A stretch of DNA of 64,000 nucleotides from contig JACKCR010000002.1 of NCBI GenBank assembly GCA_020633975.1, forward strand, positions 1,612,001 to 1,676,000, written 5' to 3'. How positions within the stretch are numbered: position 1 is the stretch's first letter; each line of letters starts with the position of its first letter. The position numbers and the translations under genes were made by a program. Source of the stretch: Candidatus Eiseniibacteriota bacterium. Its GTDB lineage: Bacteria > Eisenbacteria > RBG-16-71-46 > CAIMUX01. The notes under the pieces are model-generated. The model made no database searches, was not told where the DNA came from, and saw nothing but the letters and a program-made list of their open reading frames with translations. Of the stretch, positions 54,001-61,200 are shown piece by piece.

Positions 54001-54359
54001 CCGTTTCGAATCGTGAGATCCCGTAGCTCCGGTCCTTGGGCACTCACGAGGAAGCCGCGTCCCGACTCTTCTGCGTCGATGACCACGGCATCTCGGTTTC
54101 CGCTCTCCGACGCGACGACGAGTGCCTTCCCCAGGAAGTCGACGTCCCGGTTCCCGAGTCCGGTGAACGTCCCGTCCGCCAAACTCACCGAGTCACCGGA
54201 GACCGCCGCGATCACGGCGTCCTGGATCGTGGGGTACTCCCCCGTCCCGTCAGGGGCGACATGCAGGGTGGCCCCGCGTGCCGAACCCGCGACGACGAGC
54301 GCAGCGAGCGCAACCGAGACCACGGATGGGAGCAACCTCGGACCCCGTTGTTGCCTCAC
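45063..54359 (-). CDS. Giant secreted protein: beta-helix, Asp-rich repeats, 27 Cys repeats, FlgD-like C-terminus
   Basis: Protein of about 3,098 residues. Signal peptide (MRQQRGPRLLPSVVSVALAALVVAGSARGA), then a right-handed parallel beta-helix (about 30-430: GGAVHIAEGASLVVDNVVFDSNHA, GGAIYLGRAATLDV, GGAVYVRNN). The middle has calcium-binding-looking Asp loops (DENGNGVFDPGE, DENDTNGFDDDNDGQIDEADE, DDDEDGIADGD) and Ig-like domains, then 27 Cys repeats (about 1510-2510), a further beta region, an Ala/Gly/Ser linker, and a FlgD-like Ig domain ending YFIRLEVKSRGGVNAATRKFVLLR. The GTG at 54359 has a GAGGAAGG site; the frame is open 24 codons further up without support. The antisense strand is also open for long stretches, an artefact of the repeats. 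Surface adhesin or matrix role inferred. Confidence 0.82.
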   Translation of the reverse strand: MRQQRGPRLLPSVVSVALAALVVAGSARGATLHVAPDGTGEYPTIQDAVIAAVSGDSVSLADGTFTGLGNRDVDFLGKALVVASESGNRDAVVIDAEESGRGFLVSAQGPELRDLTIRNGFLTPPAAGLDLRGGAVHIAEGASLVVDNVVFDSNHATDHGGAIYLGRAATLDVTSSLFLHNSTPITASSGGAIRCDSLSVLTIQGCRFEGNYAEKGGAVYVRNNVASILDSEFVLNEADLGAAVYARAECSVAIERSDFFGNTALSRGGGFYAIDPGVVATIQDCRLRGNSALAAEVRNGGGAIFLILGPELTVTSSLISGNWAAWNGGAAYAEDATIHLVSTTIAGNGAAQRGGAFYGDTQISEGSVQLMDGDKVISWGNCAGTGGNEVVLETGATADLSCSVVDLAQVVGSVTTSDIVSSDPLFCDPIGCESAPTEAGDYALQFGSPASSDASPCGLLIGSEDLSNCVPLCPPRDFISDLSVPAEPDSSLWDDDVLHVVGDFVDGSLTHSVYGDAGAVSCGGTRVFIYDGSDRDVAALLGVADVFEDGSFFAVPIGSPAVDCVWIFAERDAVFSEGTRIAFDLEYPTVQPDPDSAFLYDPWNPYRIYGSGDYVNLRLLALDPFVDCDEPSGPVPARSSLLHVWADLSVLDQRAGVIPGFSTPADSILLTSLGADRVDNDGDWLPFLDLDESGFWNAGEPLRDDVGLDGIPNTNDFGEGDGVPTFGDPFVDENGNGVFDPGETFLDIVTTSGGSYGDHVFDPGEPNLDSRDLDEFGWYELRSSVAGTAGTVEQGFQLLDPDPLADGASLAVPIRLRDNGIDGGERPGALDIDLPFLDTMPDWNRSLSHVTLLDGTDPERQFRVQLDLTEPGPGVLEYLANETGEDSDGGLSLALGPGTVYGLGRYVDFTMRATPGDPVLYARMLLDVGDDGTWASLAMDPGPATGSDSDANGDGFPGGALFDEDADASASQSDGFDDDEDGVVDGPNEGIDFADREVHAAAQSYLDDLSSPFGNGLHSENDYTDNDNDAFFVYDAFYRSGPSPSDGYGRILWYNVDENDTNGFDDDNDGQIDEADEAPESNGYEGARDDDEDGIADGDAVAVPIDTEWSRLATDALATAPVPGPGVTGTAIRVDASRILGVRPPDGVDGETAPFYANLLAYTEVVPPGFEVLTNSSRTFSSSGYRFDAGLDSLRASRLEFSTTHGGKNLDLQRVAEVYGLATDGVERTGLRIDAYDPAGNERVGWMTPVRFTIDLLAPNVVIPGCEGVGNPSPDFADVDPVEPGVQIYDAGAHPADYELVAELPGPSDQDAVSVTFEGSYDADFATIDFSATDASAPFSALWPGTGMFHLENDPPDARRTVYFRARAVDELGNETPDDSLCVFQVDVVDGTAPSATLFQVGDDTDLSDGAEVYLDSTVVLAATLDDGDGTDASDIAQVNFERNQIGDVPDAGWIAIGSLVGESFGDTVSIDWNTTGLTAADYAVRAWAVDVEGNSDPGSAFQAQVTVAPIPQGACCVGEECSFGTEAQCASQEGAFFLGQPCDPSPCLLGACCSGAECAITTESECAESGGVFYAGGACDPNPCAEGACCVGTSCAISSRAKCSQGEFREGDSCSPNPCMTGACCEDGGCTLRTLGECEDLGGDFVMAGSCDPDPCNSGACCLAEACSVTSQRECAQVEGVFRPGEVCDPNPCSLGACCEDEACSLSTRFDCQEVHGEFLEGANCDPSPCDFGACCTGDDCAVVSEAECVAQEGTFFADDFCDPSPCLEGACCVGDDCTFGAQSACVDLNGTFLPGAACDPNPCGQGACCVGESCSIVSQAGCDSLGGDYFVDEDCTPNPCTAGACCLDACTVVTRRECVAAGGVFLAGRNCDPDPCGSGACCVEEACTVGTESDCVDLGGVYLEGEACDPSPCDRGACCIGETCSVTSELECTDAGGEFRSDDRCDPSPCDIGVCCQDDQCSLVTEAACVNVGGQFLGDGECEPSPCVYGACCVGTECSLTTEAGCVLNEGRFFPGAECDPSPCSSGACCIGDECSLLTELECVTGGGSYLGAVPCDPSPCLEGACCVAEDCVLGTEADCVALGGRFFPGDGCDPSPCLSGACCTESGCFVGTEPGCDDAGGSFFEGSPCTPSPCTTGACCIEKSCQVTSEAECVGLGGDFLLDLGCDPNPCDEGACCLDAECRFVNRASCDLLSGTFATDLPCDPSPCEVLPCCIGSECRLLTPAECGPLGGTVTPGTSCDPSPCVEGACCLGNECAVATAADCATGGGEFYADTSCDPSPCLTGACCVSGGCAVLSEADCDAAGGEFFVGSSCDPDPCLTGACCAADGCSQLSAGACAGLGGDHFAGQACDPSPCVEGACCVGDVCSVESEADCAADGGSFFASTNCEPDPCLQGACCVGEECTVTSERDCSSTGGEFLAGDGCSPDPCVTGACCSGELCAFGSEATCVQDGGEFFAGDDCDPNPCIEIGSCCLGDGSCLLISEADCTAAFGVEWNVDGVCDPNPCRPLIESVEIVGEPGDASWEVAASPNADVAEITGWFRRGGESTYRQVTGFQRDGATWVASFGEEPSLRGIEYYLDYQVQGESALRSYGSASTPRRIAFEETVPVPLPDAYHLRLLAAPGIASNANVYAFLESELGPPSATSWILATWNPSDAPSGPRESYVYATPETPTAWAGGRAYWFGIAEGDLDWAFRGVTRFPEAVSGTEETRVYEIPLSPGWNLIGNPAAYPVSLDPTTLLVRDGDAVQTWAARFGAESELIWVYDPARDAESPYQLANSVLSTWDGCWVENPTDRALVLGIPAAEASSAAIASGGAMTSGGAIGSGAAISSGGAIGSGAATSGSANGAETGSRPAPSPQFEVLLAVRSGGERRELAVGMVGPDEAPRLRRTVPPYPGQQLHASIVAPGGNANRAGRVEWRPDSGSEELWKVTIDAAQPVQLTWALNGSETSAGDWSATIEDEGVGRTWSLHTLRSLDLPSGHHELVLTLARAPGSVPAVDELGLSLDPNPITDDTVISFRLPEESGASLSVFDVTGHRVWTMPRRNFPPGEHALVWDGESDGTRLPSGTYFIRLEVKSRGGVNAATRKFVLLR
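46830..49820 (-). repeat. 27-copy ~111-bp Cys-repeat array in the giant gene
   Basis: 27 tandem modules of about 37 residues, GACC-x(2-4)-C-x8-C-x(10-13)-C-[DEST]-P-x-P-C plus two linker residues. The six Cys per module are invariant apart from length variants (unit 3 shorter, unit 27 longer). Unlike proteins A-C the linkers are two residues, not Pro-rich. DNA copies differ throughout, so the array is maintained by selection rather than fresh amplification. Confidence 0.93.
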
Positions 54360-54657
54360 GAAACCGCCTTCCTCGCGACCGGACCTTGCGGCGTGCAAAA
54401 CGTCTCGACTTGATACTCGACGGGAGCCCACTCCGGAACTCGCCGAGGGACCGCCTCCTGCGGTTGGCGTACTCCTGCACCGAAAGAGGAGGACGCGAGA
54501 GGCAAAACCAGACGACTGCTTCCTACGGAACGCAGCCGACGAACGACGGCTCGGTAGTCGGATTCGGCACAGCGGGTTGGTACCGGGACGTCGAGCGGAA
54601 GTCTAGCACAGCGCACGGAGACGCGACAGGGACCGGAGCAAGGCCCGGAACTCGTTC
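54360..54657 (-). promoter_or_regulatory. Upstream region of the giant gene
   Basis: 298 bp between the DUF72 gene and the giant gene, both minus-strand. On that strand a TGTGCTAGACT string (extended -10, TAGACT at 54600-54605) lies about 240 bp before the GTG. This is a candidate start of the three-gene giant operon with a long leader. No RNA structure was recognised in the leader. Confidence 0.35.
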
Positions 54658-55548
54658 TCAGGCAACACCATCCCGCCAACAACGGAGGAAGAGGTCGAGG
54701 GACCCTGGGGCGAACCCGGCGAAATGGTTGTTGAAGTAGACGAACACGTCCAAGTTCCGTCCCAAGAGGCTCTGGACGGCCGGGACCCACGCTCTCGTCT
54801 CCGCCTCTCGGTCCACGATGAGCGACTCCCAGTCCCCCTTCCGAAGTCCCTCCTGCCTGGCCTTGGCCACCATCAGGTCCATCTCTCGGTGGTTGCCGAG
54901 GAGTCTCGCGTAGGCGAAGTCGGACGTGATCGCGTCCACCTGCTCGAGGACCGTGGGGCCGCTCGGCATCGTGTAGTACTCGACCAGTGCGAGCGCGGCG
55001 CCGTGTTTCCGGAGAAGGTCCAGGAGCGGCTCCGCCACCCAGTGATCGTTTCGCACCTCGACCACGAGCCGGACGTCCTTCGGGACGAGCGGGAGGAAGC
55101 GCGCCAGCCTCCTGCAGAAGTCAGCGCCCGTCTCCCACTCCTCGGGGCTCTGCTGCTTGGAGACATAAGGGAACTGGAGGACGAGCGGGCCCCGCTTCGC
55201 GCCGAGCGGCTCGAGCGCGCGAAGAAACTCCGTCCACTCTTCCTCGCACCCTTCCAGATAGAGCTCGTGAGAGATCGTCTTCGGCACCTTGAGCGAGAAG
55301 ACGAAGTGGTCCGGCACTCGCCGCGCCCACGACTCGACCGTCTTGATGGCCGGGAGCGCGTGCCAGGTCGCGTCGATCTCGACCGTCCGAAGTCGCGCCG
55401 CATACTCACCGAGGAAGTCCGCCGGACGAGATCCCAACGGATAGAACGGACCGACCCAGTCCGCGGAGCTGAAGGAGGACGTCCCGAGGTGGAGCCTCTC
55501 TGGGAGCCCACTGATGTCGAGCTCGAGTCCACCAGGGAAGAGACTCAT
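54658..55548 (-). CDS. DUF72 (YecE-like) TIM-barrel protein
   Basis: Protein of 296 residues of the DUF72 family, whose molecular role is unknown. The family pattern is clear: LHLGTSSFSSADWVGPFYPLG, RLRTVEIDATWHALPAIKTVESWARRVPDHFVFSLKVPKTISHE, LGPLVLQFPYVS-type and FVYFNNHFAGFAPGSL (the NN-H-G-A motif near the C-terminus). The length is as usual for the family. Its ATG overlaps the stop of the TerB-like gene upstream (ATGA). Cytoplasmic. Confidence 0.88.
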   Translation of the reverse strand: MSLFPGGLELDISGLPERLHLGTSSFSSADWVGPFYPLGSRPADFLGEYAARLRTVEIDATWHALPAIKTVESWARRVPDHFVFSLKVPKTISHELYLEGCEEEWTEFLRALEPLGAKRGPLVLQFPYVSKQQSPEEWETGADFCRRLARFLPLVPKDVRLVVEVRNDHWVAEPLLDLLRKHGAALALVEYYTMPSGPTVLEQVDAITSDFAYARLLGNHREMDLMVAKARQEGLRKGDWESLIVDREAETRAWVPAVQSLLGRNLDVFVYFNNHFAGFAPGSLDLFLRCWRDGVA

Positions 55549-56405
55549 CGTCCGATCACCTTCTTCCGGATCGCGACGTAGTCCTGCACCTCGATCCAGA
55601 GGTAGTTCGCAATGAGGCGGATCTCGTCTTCCTCTTCGCGGGATACGTCCCCATCGGCCTTGGCGATCTCGAAGAGTGCGGCGAGCAGATCTTGCCGCTC
55701 GGTCGGGCCCGTGACCCGGTTGAACTCCGCGCAGAGGCGCTGGCGATCGTGATCGTCCGCGACTCGCTGCTGGATCAGGCGGAGCATGGTGTCCACCTCA
55801 CCGTGGGCGAATCCGAACCGCTCGGCGAGGAGTGCACGCAACCGGTCGGCTTCTGCCGAGTCGACTACGCGGTCGGCGTAGATCACGCGGTAGAGGATGG
55901 CGCCGAAGAGGACCACCTGGGCGTCTCGCGGCGAGCTGGTCGCTTCGACGCCCGAGCCGGTGAAGAGGCTCTTGACCGCCGAGCCAAGCACGCCCGGCGT
56001 CGCCCGACCGAGTAGACGACCGAGGCCGCCAAAGAGCCCGGCGTCCTCCCCCGTCCGTCCGTCGCGCGCATCGCCCATCCAGCCGCGGAGCAGAGAGAGG
56101 TAGCGAAGCTCCTCTCGATCCTTCTTCCCGTCGGCCTCTACCAAGTGCTCGGCGCGCGCGAGCAGCCTCGACCGGTCCGCATCGGAACCTGATTCGAGAA
56201 ACGCGCGGGCGTACCTCTCGAACTCGTCGATCGAGACGGGCCGATCGAGCAGCGCGAGCACTTCGTCCGCTTCGCTCTGCCTCAGTCCGTACTCCGTGAC
56301 CAGCCCCTGCAGGAACGCGCGCTCGCGCTCTTCTACGTTTCCATCCGCCCAAGCCAGTGCGGCCAGCGTCTGGAGCAGTCTCGTTTCGAGTGATGAATCG
56401 CTCAT
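55545..56405 (-). CDS. Protein with two TerB-like (DUF533-type) helical domains
   Basis: Protein of 286 residues with two acidic, all-helical segments, about 6-115 (TLAALAWADGNVEERERAFLQGLVTEYGLRQSEADEVLALL) and 150-280 (GAILYRVIYADRVVDSAEADRLRALLAERFGFAHGEVDTMLRLI, LLAALFEIAKADGDVSREEEDEIRLIANYLWI). The A-D-G/A-D-R acidic loop followed by E-[ED] is the TerB metal-binding-like signature of tellurite-resistance B and DjlA N-domains. No Ter genes are nearby. The ATG at 56405 starts the first domain; the frame is open upstream through unrelated sequence. Coupled to the DUF72 gene. Confidence 0.72.
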   Translation of the reverse strand: MSDSSLETRLLQTLAALAWADGNVEERERAFLQGLVTEYGLRQSEADEVLALLDRPVSIDEFERYARAFLESGSDADRSRLLARAEHLVEADGKKDREELRYLSLLRGWMGDARDGRTGEDAGLFGGLGRLLGRATPGVLGSAVKSLFTGSGVEATSSPRDAQVVLFGAILYRVIYADRVVDSAEADRLRALLAERFGFAHGEVDTMLRLIQQRVADDHDRQRLCAEFNRVTGPTERQDLLAALFEIAKADGDVSREEEDEIRLIANYLWIEVQDYVAIRKKVIGR

Positions 56406-56440
56406 GGAGCGAGAAGGGTTGCAGCACCGGTGCGTCCAGG

Positions 56441-58186
56441 TCAAGGATGCGTTCCCGAAGGACTCCGTGCCTCTGACCAATCGATCCGGTAGAGCGTGTA
56501 GTAGTAGGGACCCGGACGGGCGACGCCGAGAGGCCCGATCTCCCGGACCAGCGCCACCTCGATCCGCTCTCCGTGTGGACCGACTTCGGGAAGCCGGCGA
56601 GGCTCGGTGTCGCGGTCGATGACGTAGTCGGGTCGAGCGAGCGGGGCGAACCCGATGTCGAGGATGAAGTCTTCGATGTACCGGCCTTGGTGCAGGGCGA
56701 GCATCTCGGGTGTCACGATTCCGGAGAGATCCACGAGGTGCCGGTTCGGCTGGCCATCGAGAAGCCGGTAGCCGAGCAGCCCGATGTCCGGTGACGCCAC
56801 CGAGCTCGAATCGGGAGTGTTCGTCCGAAGCCAGTCGGCAATCGCCCCCATCGAAGACTCGAGGCGAGAGGAGAACTCGGTCACGTGGGACAGCGTGCGT
56901 CCATAGAGCACCCAGGCGTTGAGAGAAGCGGTCGCGAGGAGCGAGAGCGCAATCAGCACCGTGGCCCGTCCCCACCAGGGCGACCGGCGAGAGTCGTTCC
57001 CCGTGTCACTCACTGTGACGTCCCCCGTGGCAAGCACGGTCTCCACCACCGACCAGGAGAGCGCCGTGAGGATCGGCGTGAGGACCATGAGGTACCGCGA
57101 GACGAGACCGGAGTCGCGCACGATGTACGGGACGAGGATCGCGACGAACCAGAGAAGCGCGAGACGGTACCGGTCCCAAAGTGCACGCAACGTGTCCCGT
57201 CCGACCCGCCCGCGTCGGAACGAGACCGTGAGGACCGCAACGGAAGCGAGCAGGAGCATCAGCTCGACGGCGCGCGTCGCACCCAGGATCGAGAGTTCCA
57301 ACGTCACGCGCTCCAAGAGGTCGGCCGGCTTCCAGAGAAAGCTCGGACTCTTCGCCGCGATGCTGGTCGGAAGGATCTGTCCGAACGTCGACCCGGCATA
57401 GACGAACCACGGTCCGACTATGGCCGCGACCGGCACCAACCCGACGAGCGCCGCCCGCCCCCTGCGACTCCCGCCAGGCCTAGATGGGCCTCTGTCCTCG
57501 CCGGCGAGTTCCGGGCGACGGCTCGGGAGCGGGCTCGGGAACGGGCTCGGAACCCGGTTCGCCTCCCCCCTCGGCACCGGAAAGAACGACAGGTCGATCC
57601 AGACGAGGAAAGCCAGGGCCAGCCCTTCCGGCCGGACCACCGCGAGGAGCGCCGCGCCGGCCAGCGCAGCAAAGACCGAGCCTCTCCCCTCCCGCGCCCG
57701 TGCATGGAGCACGAACGCCCAGACGACGACGGAGACAGCGAGCGACGTCTCCATGCCCGAGTAGGTCCAGCGGAGGAGCCAGGCGTCGAGTGCCCAGGCG
57801 ATGGTCGCCGTCCAAACGAACCGGCGATCTCGCATCCACTCCTTGGAAAGCGCGTGGACTCCGGCAATGGAGGCGAACGTGAAGAAGAGCCCGAGAACCC
57901 GAGCGGCGGGAAGTCCCGGGAGACCGAGGCGTTCCGCCGCGCCGAGGAGCATGACCCAGAGCGGCGAGGTGAACCCGTAGACCTGCCGGCCTTCCTCGAA
58001 GGCGAAGCCGTAGCCCTGGGCGAGGTTCCGAGCGAACTGGAGGTGGATGTAGGTGTCGTCCGTGACGTATCCACGGAACGGCCAGAGCGCTGCGACGACG
58101 ACTGCGCCCAGGAGGAGCCAGGCGCCACCTCGGGCGAGAATCCCGTTCGCGATCTGCTGCGCTCCTTTCGACTCCACCCGTCCCAT
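56441..58186 (-). CDS. GT-C-like membrane glycosyltransferase
   Basis: Protein of 581 residues from the chosen ATG (58186), with about ten to twelve helices. After helix 1 comes YVTDDTYIHLQFARNLAQGYGFAFEEG, the DD-containing first loop typical of GT39/PMT-like GT-C enzymes that use polyprenyl-phosphate sugars. WTYSGMETSLAVSVVVWAF and LAVVRPEGLALAFLVW are also familiar from this group. A Pro/Ser/Arg-rich loop (about 57480-57590) of about 35 residues interrupts the membrane region. Alternative ATG starts lie at 58228 and 58261; none has a clear ribosome site. It is divergent from the A2M-like gene. Confidence 0.65.
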   Translation of the reverse strand: MGRVESKGAQQIANGILARGGAWLLLGAVVVAALWPFRGYVTDDTYIHLQFARNLAQGYGFAFEEGRQVYGFTSPLWVMLLGAAERLGLPGLPAARVLGLFFTFASIAGVHALSKEWMRDRRFVWTATIAWALDAWLLRWTYSGMETSLAVSVVVWAFVLHARAREGRGSVFAALAGAALLAVVRPEGLALAFLVWIDLSFFPVPRGEANRVPSPFPSPLPSRRPELAGEDRGPSRPGGSRRGRAALVGLVPVAAIVGPWFVYAGSTFGQILPTSIAAKSPSFLWKPADLLERVTLELSILGATRAVELMLLLASVAVLTVSFRRGRVGRDTLRALWDRYRLALLWFVAILVPYIVRDSGLVSRYLMVLTPILTALSWSVVETVLATGDVTVSDTGNDSRRSPWWGRATVLIALSLLATASLNAWVLYGRTLSHVTEFSSRLESSMGAIADWLRTNTPDSSSVASPDIGLLGYRLLDGQPNRHLVDLSGIVTPEMLALHQGRYIEDFILDIGFAPLARPDYVIDRDTEPRRLPEVGPHGERIEVALVREIGPLGVARPGPYYYTLYRIDWSEARSPSGTHP

Positions 58187-58287
58187 GGTATAGCTTTGCT
58201 CTACGTACGGAAGCCTGTTCGATTCCATCAGTAGTATTCGCCGGGCCGATCCCGCCCGCAATCAGCTCGCCGCGAGGTCACACACGG

Positions 58288-61200
58288 ATGTGTCGTCTTC
58301 GATTCCGACACCAGGCCGGGAGTCTGGGACCCGGACTCGTACCGGTCGTCTCCACCTGCGCCCCTTGCGCCAGGCCGCACACGTCGTCCTGGGCCCTGAC
58401 GTTGGCGAGCCTCGTGGCGTTCGTGCTCCTCGCCAGCCCGGTCGGCCGTCCGGCGTCGGCACAGACGGTATCGTCACCGCCCGAACTGAGCTTCTCGCCG
58501 CCTAGTGGGTTCCTCATTCCTTCGCAGGAGGAGTTCGTCCGGCTCACCGTCCGAAGTGCGTCCGAAGTACGCGTCCGGGCGCGCTGGATCCAGAAGGACG
58601 AAGCGTACGCGGTCTGGGGCGGGGCCTCGATGGACGATGCGCTCCTCGCGGCGAGGTCGGGAAGCTTCGGCGCCGGCCACGGCGGAAACACGTCCCATGA
58701 CGCCACCGCACGAGAAGCCTCGGACTGGGTCCTCGACGAGATCTGGAATCCGACCACGCTCGAGGAAGCGACCCGCGACTTCGTCCTCTCTGCACTCCCC
58801 TCGATGCCCATCGACGCACGCGGCGTCTACCTGGAGGCGGAGTCGGGAAACGGAGTGCGCGCGAGCTCACTCCTCCAGTTCGTGTCGATCGGAATCACCG
58901 CTCATGTCGGCACCCAGTCCAGCCTCTTCTGGATCACGGACCTGCTCCATGGAGAGCCGCTCTCCGGCGTGGACCTGACGCTCTGGGACGCCGCGCGGAT
59001 TGCCGCGCACAACGAGGGGAAGGCATCGTCTAGAGACACCGGTACAGACCCGGATCCGATCTTCCGCGGCGTTTCGGACGAGAACGGCCTCGTCTGGGGC
59101 CCAGGGACGGACGTTCTCGCCCCCACCGGCCGCCCGACCGCGGCGCGCGCCTCGATCCGCGGCCGCTCCGTCTGGCTTCCGCTCGACCTTCCCGAACCGA
59201 CAGCCGTCTTGCCCGACTCCTCGAGGGTGGACGTGGACTTCGATGCGACCGCGGACCCGGACGGTCAGCCCCCTAGTGGAGACGAACGCGCGGTGTTCTT
59301 CACCGATCGACAGGTCTACGCACCTGAGGATCTCCTCCGGTGGCAACTCTTCTCGGTTCTCCGTCGAGGCAGCGCGCTCGAGTGGAACACGGATGGCGAC
59401 TGGACCCTTCATCTCGACGGGCCGGCCGACCCAGGGTCACCGACTCCGTTCGCGCCCCCCGTTTCGACGCGCACCTACCCGATCCGGATGAACCAGTCGA
59501 AGGAGGCTCGTGGCACGGTCGCGCTTCCGCGCACCGTCGGCCTCTACCGTCTCCGTCTCACGCCGATGGACGACGACTCGATCGTCCTCGAACGGTACGT
59601 GCAGGTGGCGGCCGCCGCAGTCCCCGGGCTTCATCTCACTCTCGAAGACGATGCCGCAGACCGCAACGCGCGAGGAAATCTCTCCGCTTCCGGCGCGACT
59701 CCTGGCAGTGGAGAGGAAGCGACCAACCAGGCCGACCCGGGTTCCTCCGCACCTCTCGTCGGCCGCTGCCGGATCTCTGCCACCGCACGGGTCGAGGTGG
59801 CGCCAGGGAGGTCCGCCGGCGTCGTCCCCCTCGGCTGGCGGGTCGAGACGACCGCGACAGACGCACGGTTCGCGCCTGAGTTTCCCGAGTTCCAGTTCCA
59901 CGACGCATGGAACGACGCGCTCCCGACCGCCGAGCTCCGTCGCGCGCCCGAGACGAACGACGACGGCGTCGCGAGCGCGGAACTCTCGATCGCCCGCGGA
60001 GAAGCGACGAGCGGATGTCGGATCGAACTGCGAGTCCATCCACGCGTCCTCCCGGACGGCGGCGAGACGAGACGGAGTTGGTCCTGGTATCCAAGCACGC
60101 GGGTGCCCGGTGTGCGGAACGCGAGTCGCGATCGCGAATCGATCGGCGCGCTCGCTTGGGAATGGGTAGTCGTGGACCTAGCCGGGAGTCCCGTCGAAGG
60201 CGAGTCCGTGCAGCTGGAGCTACGACGCGTCGACCCCGGCAACGAAGCGCTCCTCTGGACGCGCAACGGTACGAGCAGTGACGAACCGCTCCGGCTCGCC
60301 GTGGAGAGGCCCGGCCCGGGCGACTATGCACTCCGCGTCGTCCTACCTGACGGCACGGCTGCGATGCCGAGCCCCGTCGCGCCGACCGCAACGGCCGCCT
60401 CGAACACCTCGTTCCTTCGCGCCGCGTCCAGCGAAGGCGGGCTCGACCTCACGCTCGGCGGCACCCCACTCGCCGGCGCGAACACGCTGTTCGTCGTGGA
60501 ACGAGGTGACGTACTCGCCGCGAAGGCCGAGCGGATTCCGGGTGACGGTCGACTCGTCCTCCCCCTACCCCCGCTTCCACCGCCCACCGCAACACTGCAC
60601 GTGACGCAGGTCGGCTCGGATCCGTCTCGGGTCCGGTTCGAAGGCGGCTTGAGACAACGGCTGCCGTTCTACCGCTCCGCCAGCGCCGAGGTCGCGAGCG
60701 ACGCACCGCCCCATCGAGCGATCGTCCACGTCGAGATCGACGCGGGAGGCCAGTCTCCGGACTCGGCCTTCGTCACGATCCAAGTGGAGACTCCAGCGGG
60801 CACCCATCCGGCCGGAAGGCTCTCCATATCGGCGTCGGCAATTCCCACGAACGCGGGAGCAGCCGACATGGCCACGTTCTTCGGCACGGAACCGGATCCG
60901 CTCGCGAGCGCATTCGGCAGCGCCGGCACCGCGCCACGATGGACGGAACTGCGCGACCGTTTGGTCCTCTCGGGGGGAGTCGAGGCCGCTAGCGGAGTCG
61001 CGACTACCGGAATCGCTACTACCGGAATCGCTACCGAAAAAGGAGCCGATGTCGCGAGCGGAGACGTCACCGCTAGCGGAGACGCCAGCTCGGCTGACCA
61101 TCGCGGAACGATCGCGTCCGTTCGTCACGAGACCGAGAGTGGCCGATCGGCACGCGATCACGAGAGCATCGATGCCTACCGTCACGCGCCGGCGGAGCGT

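Noticed and set aside
54598-55581. Plus-strand ORF opposite DUF72
   Set aside because: Antisense of a clearly recognised DUF72 gene.
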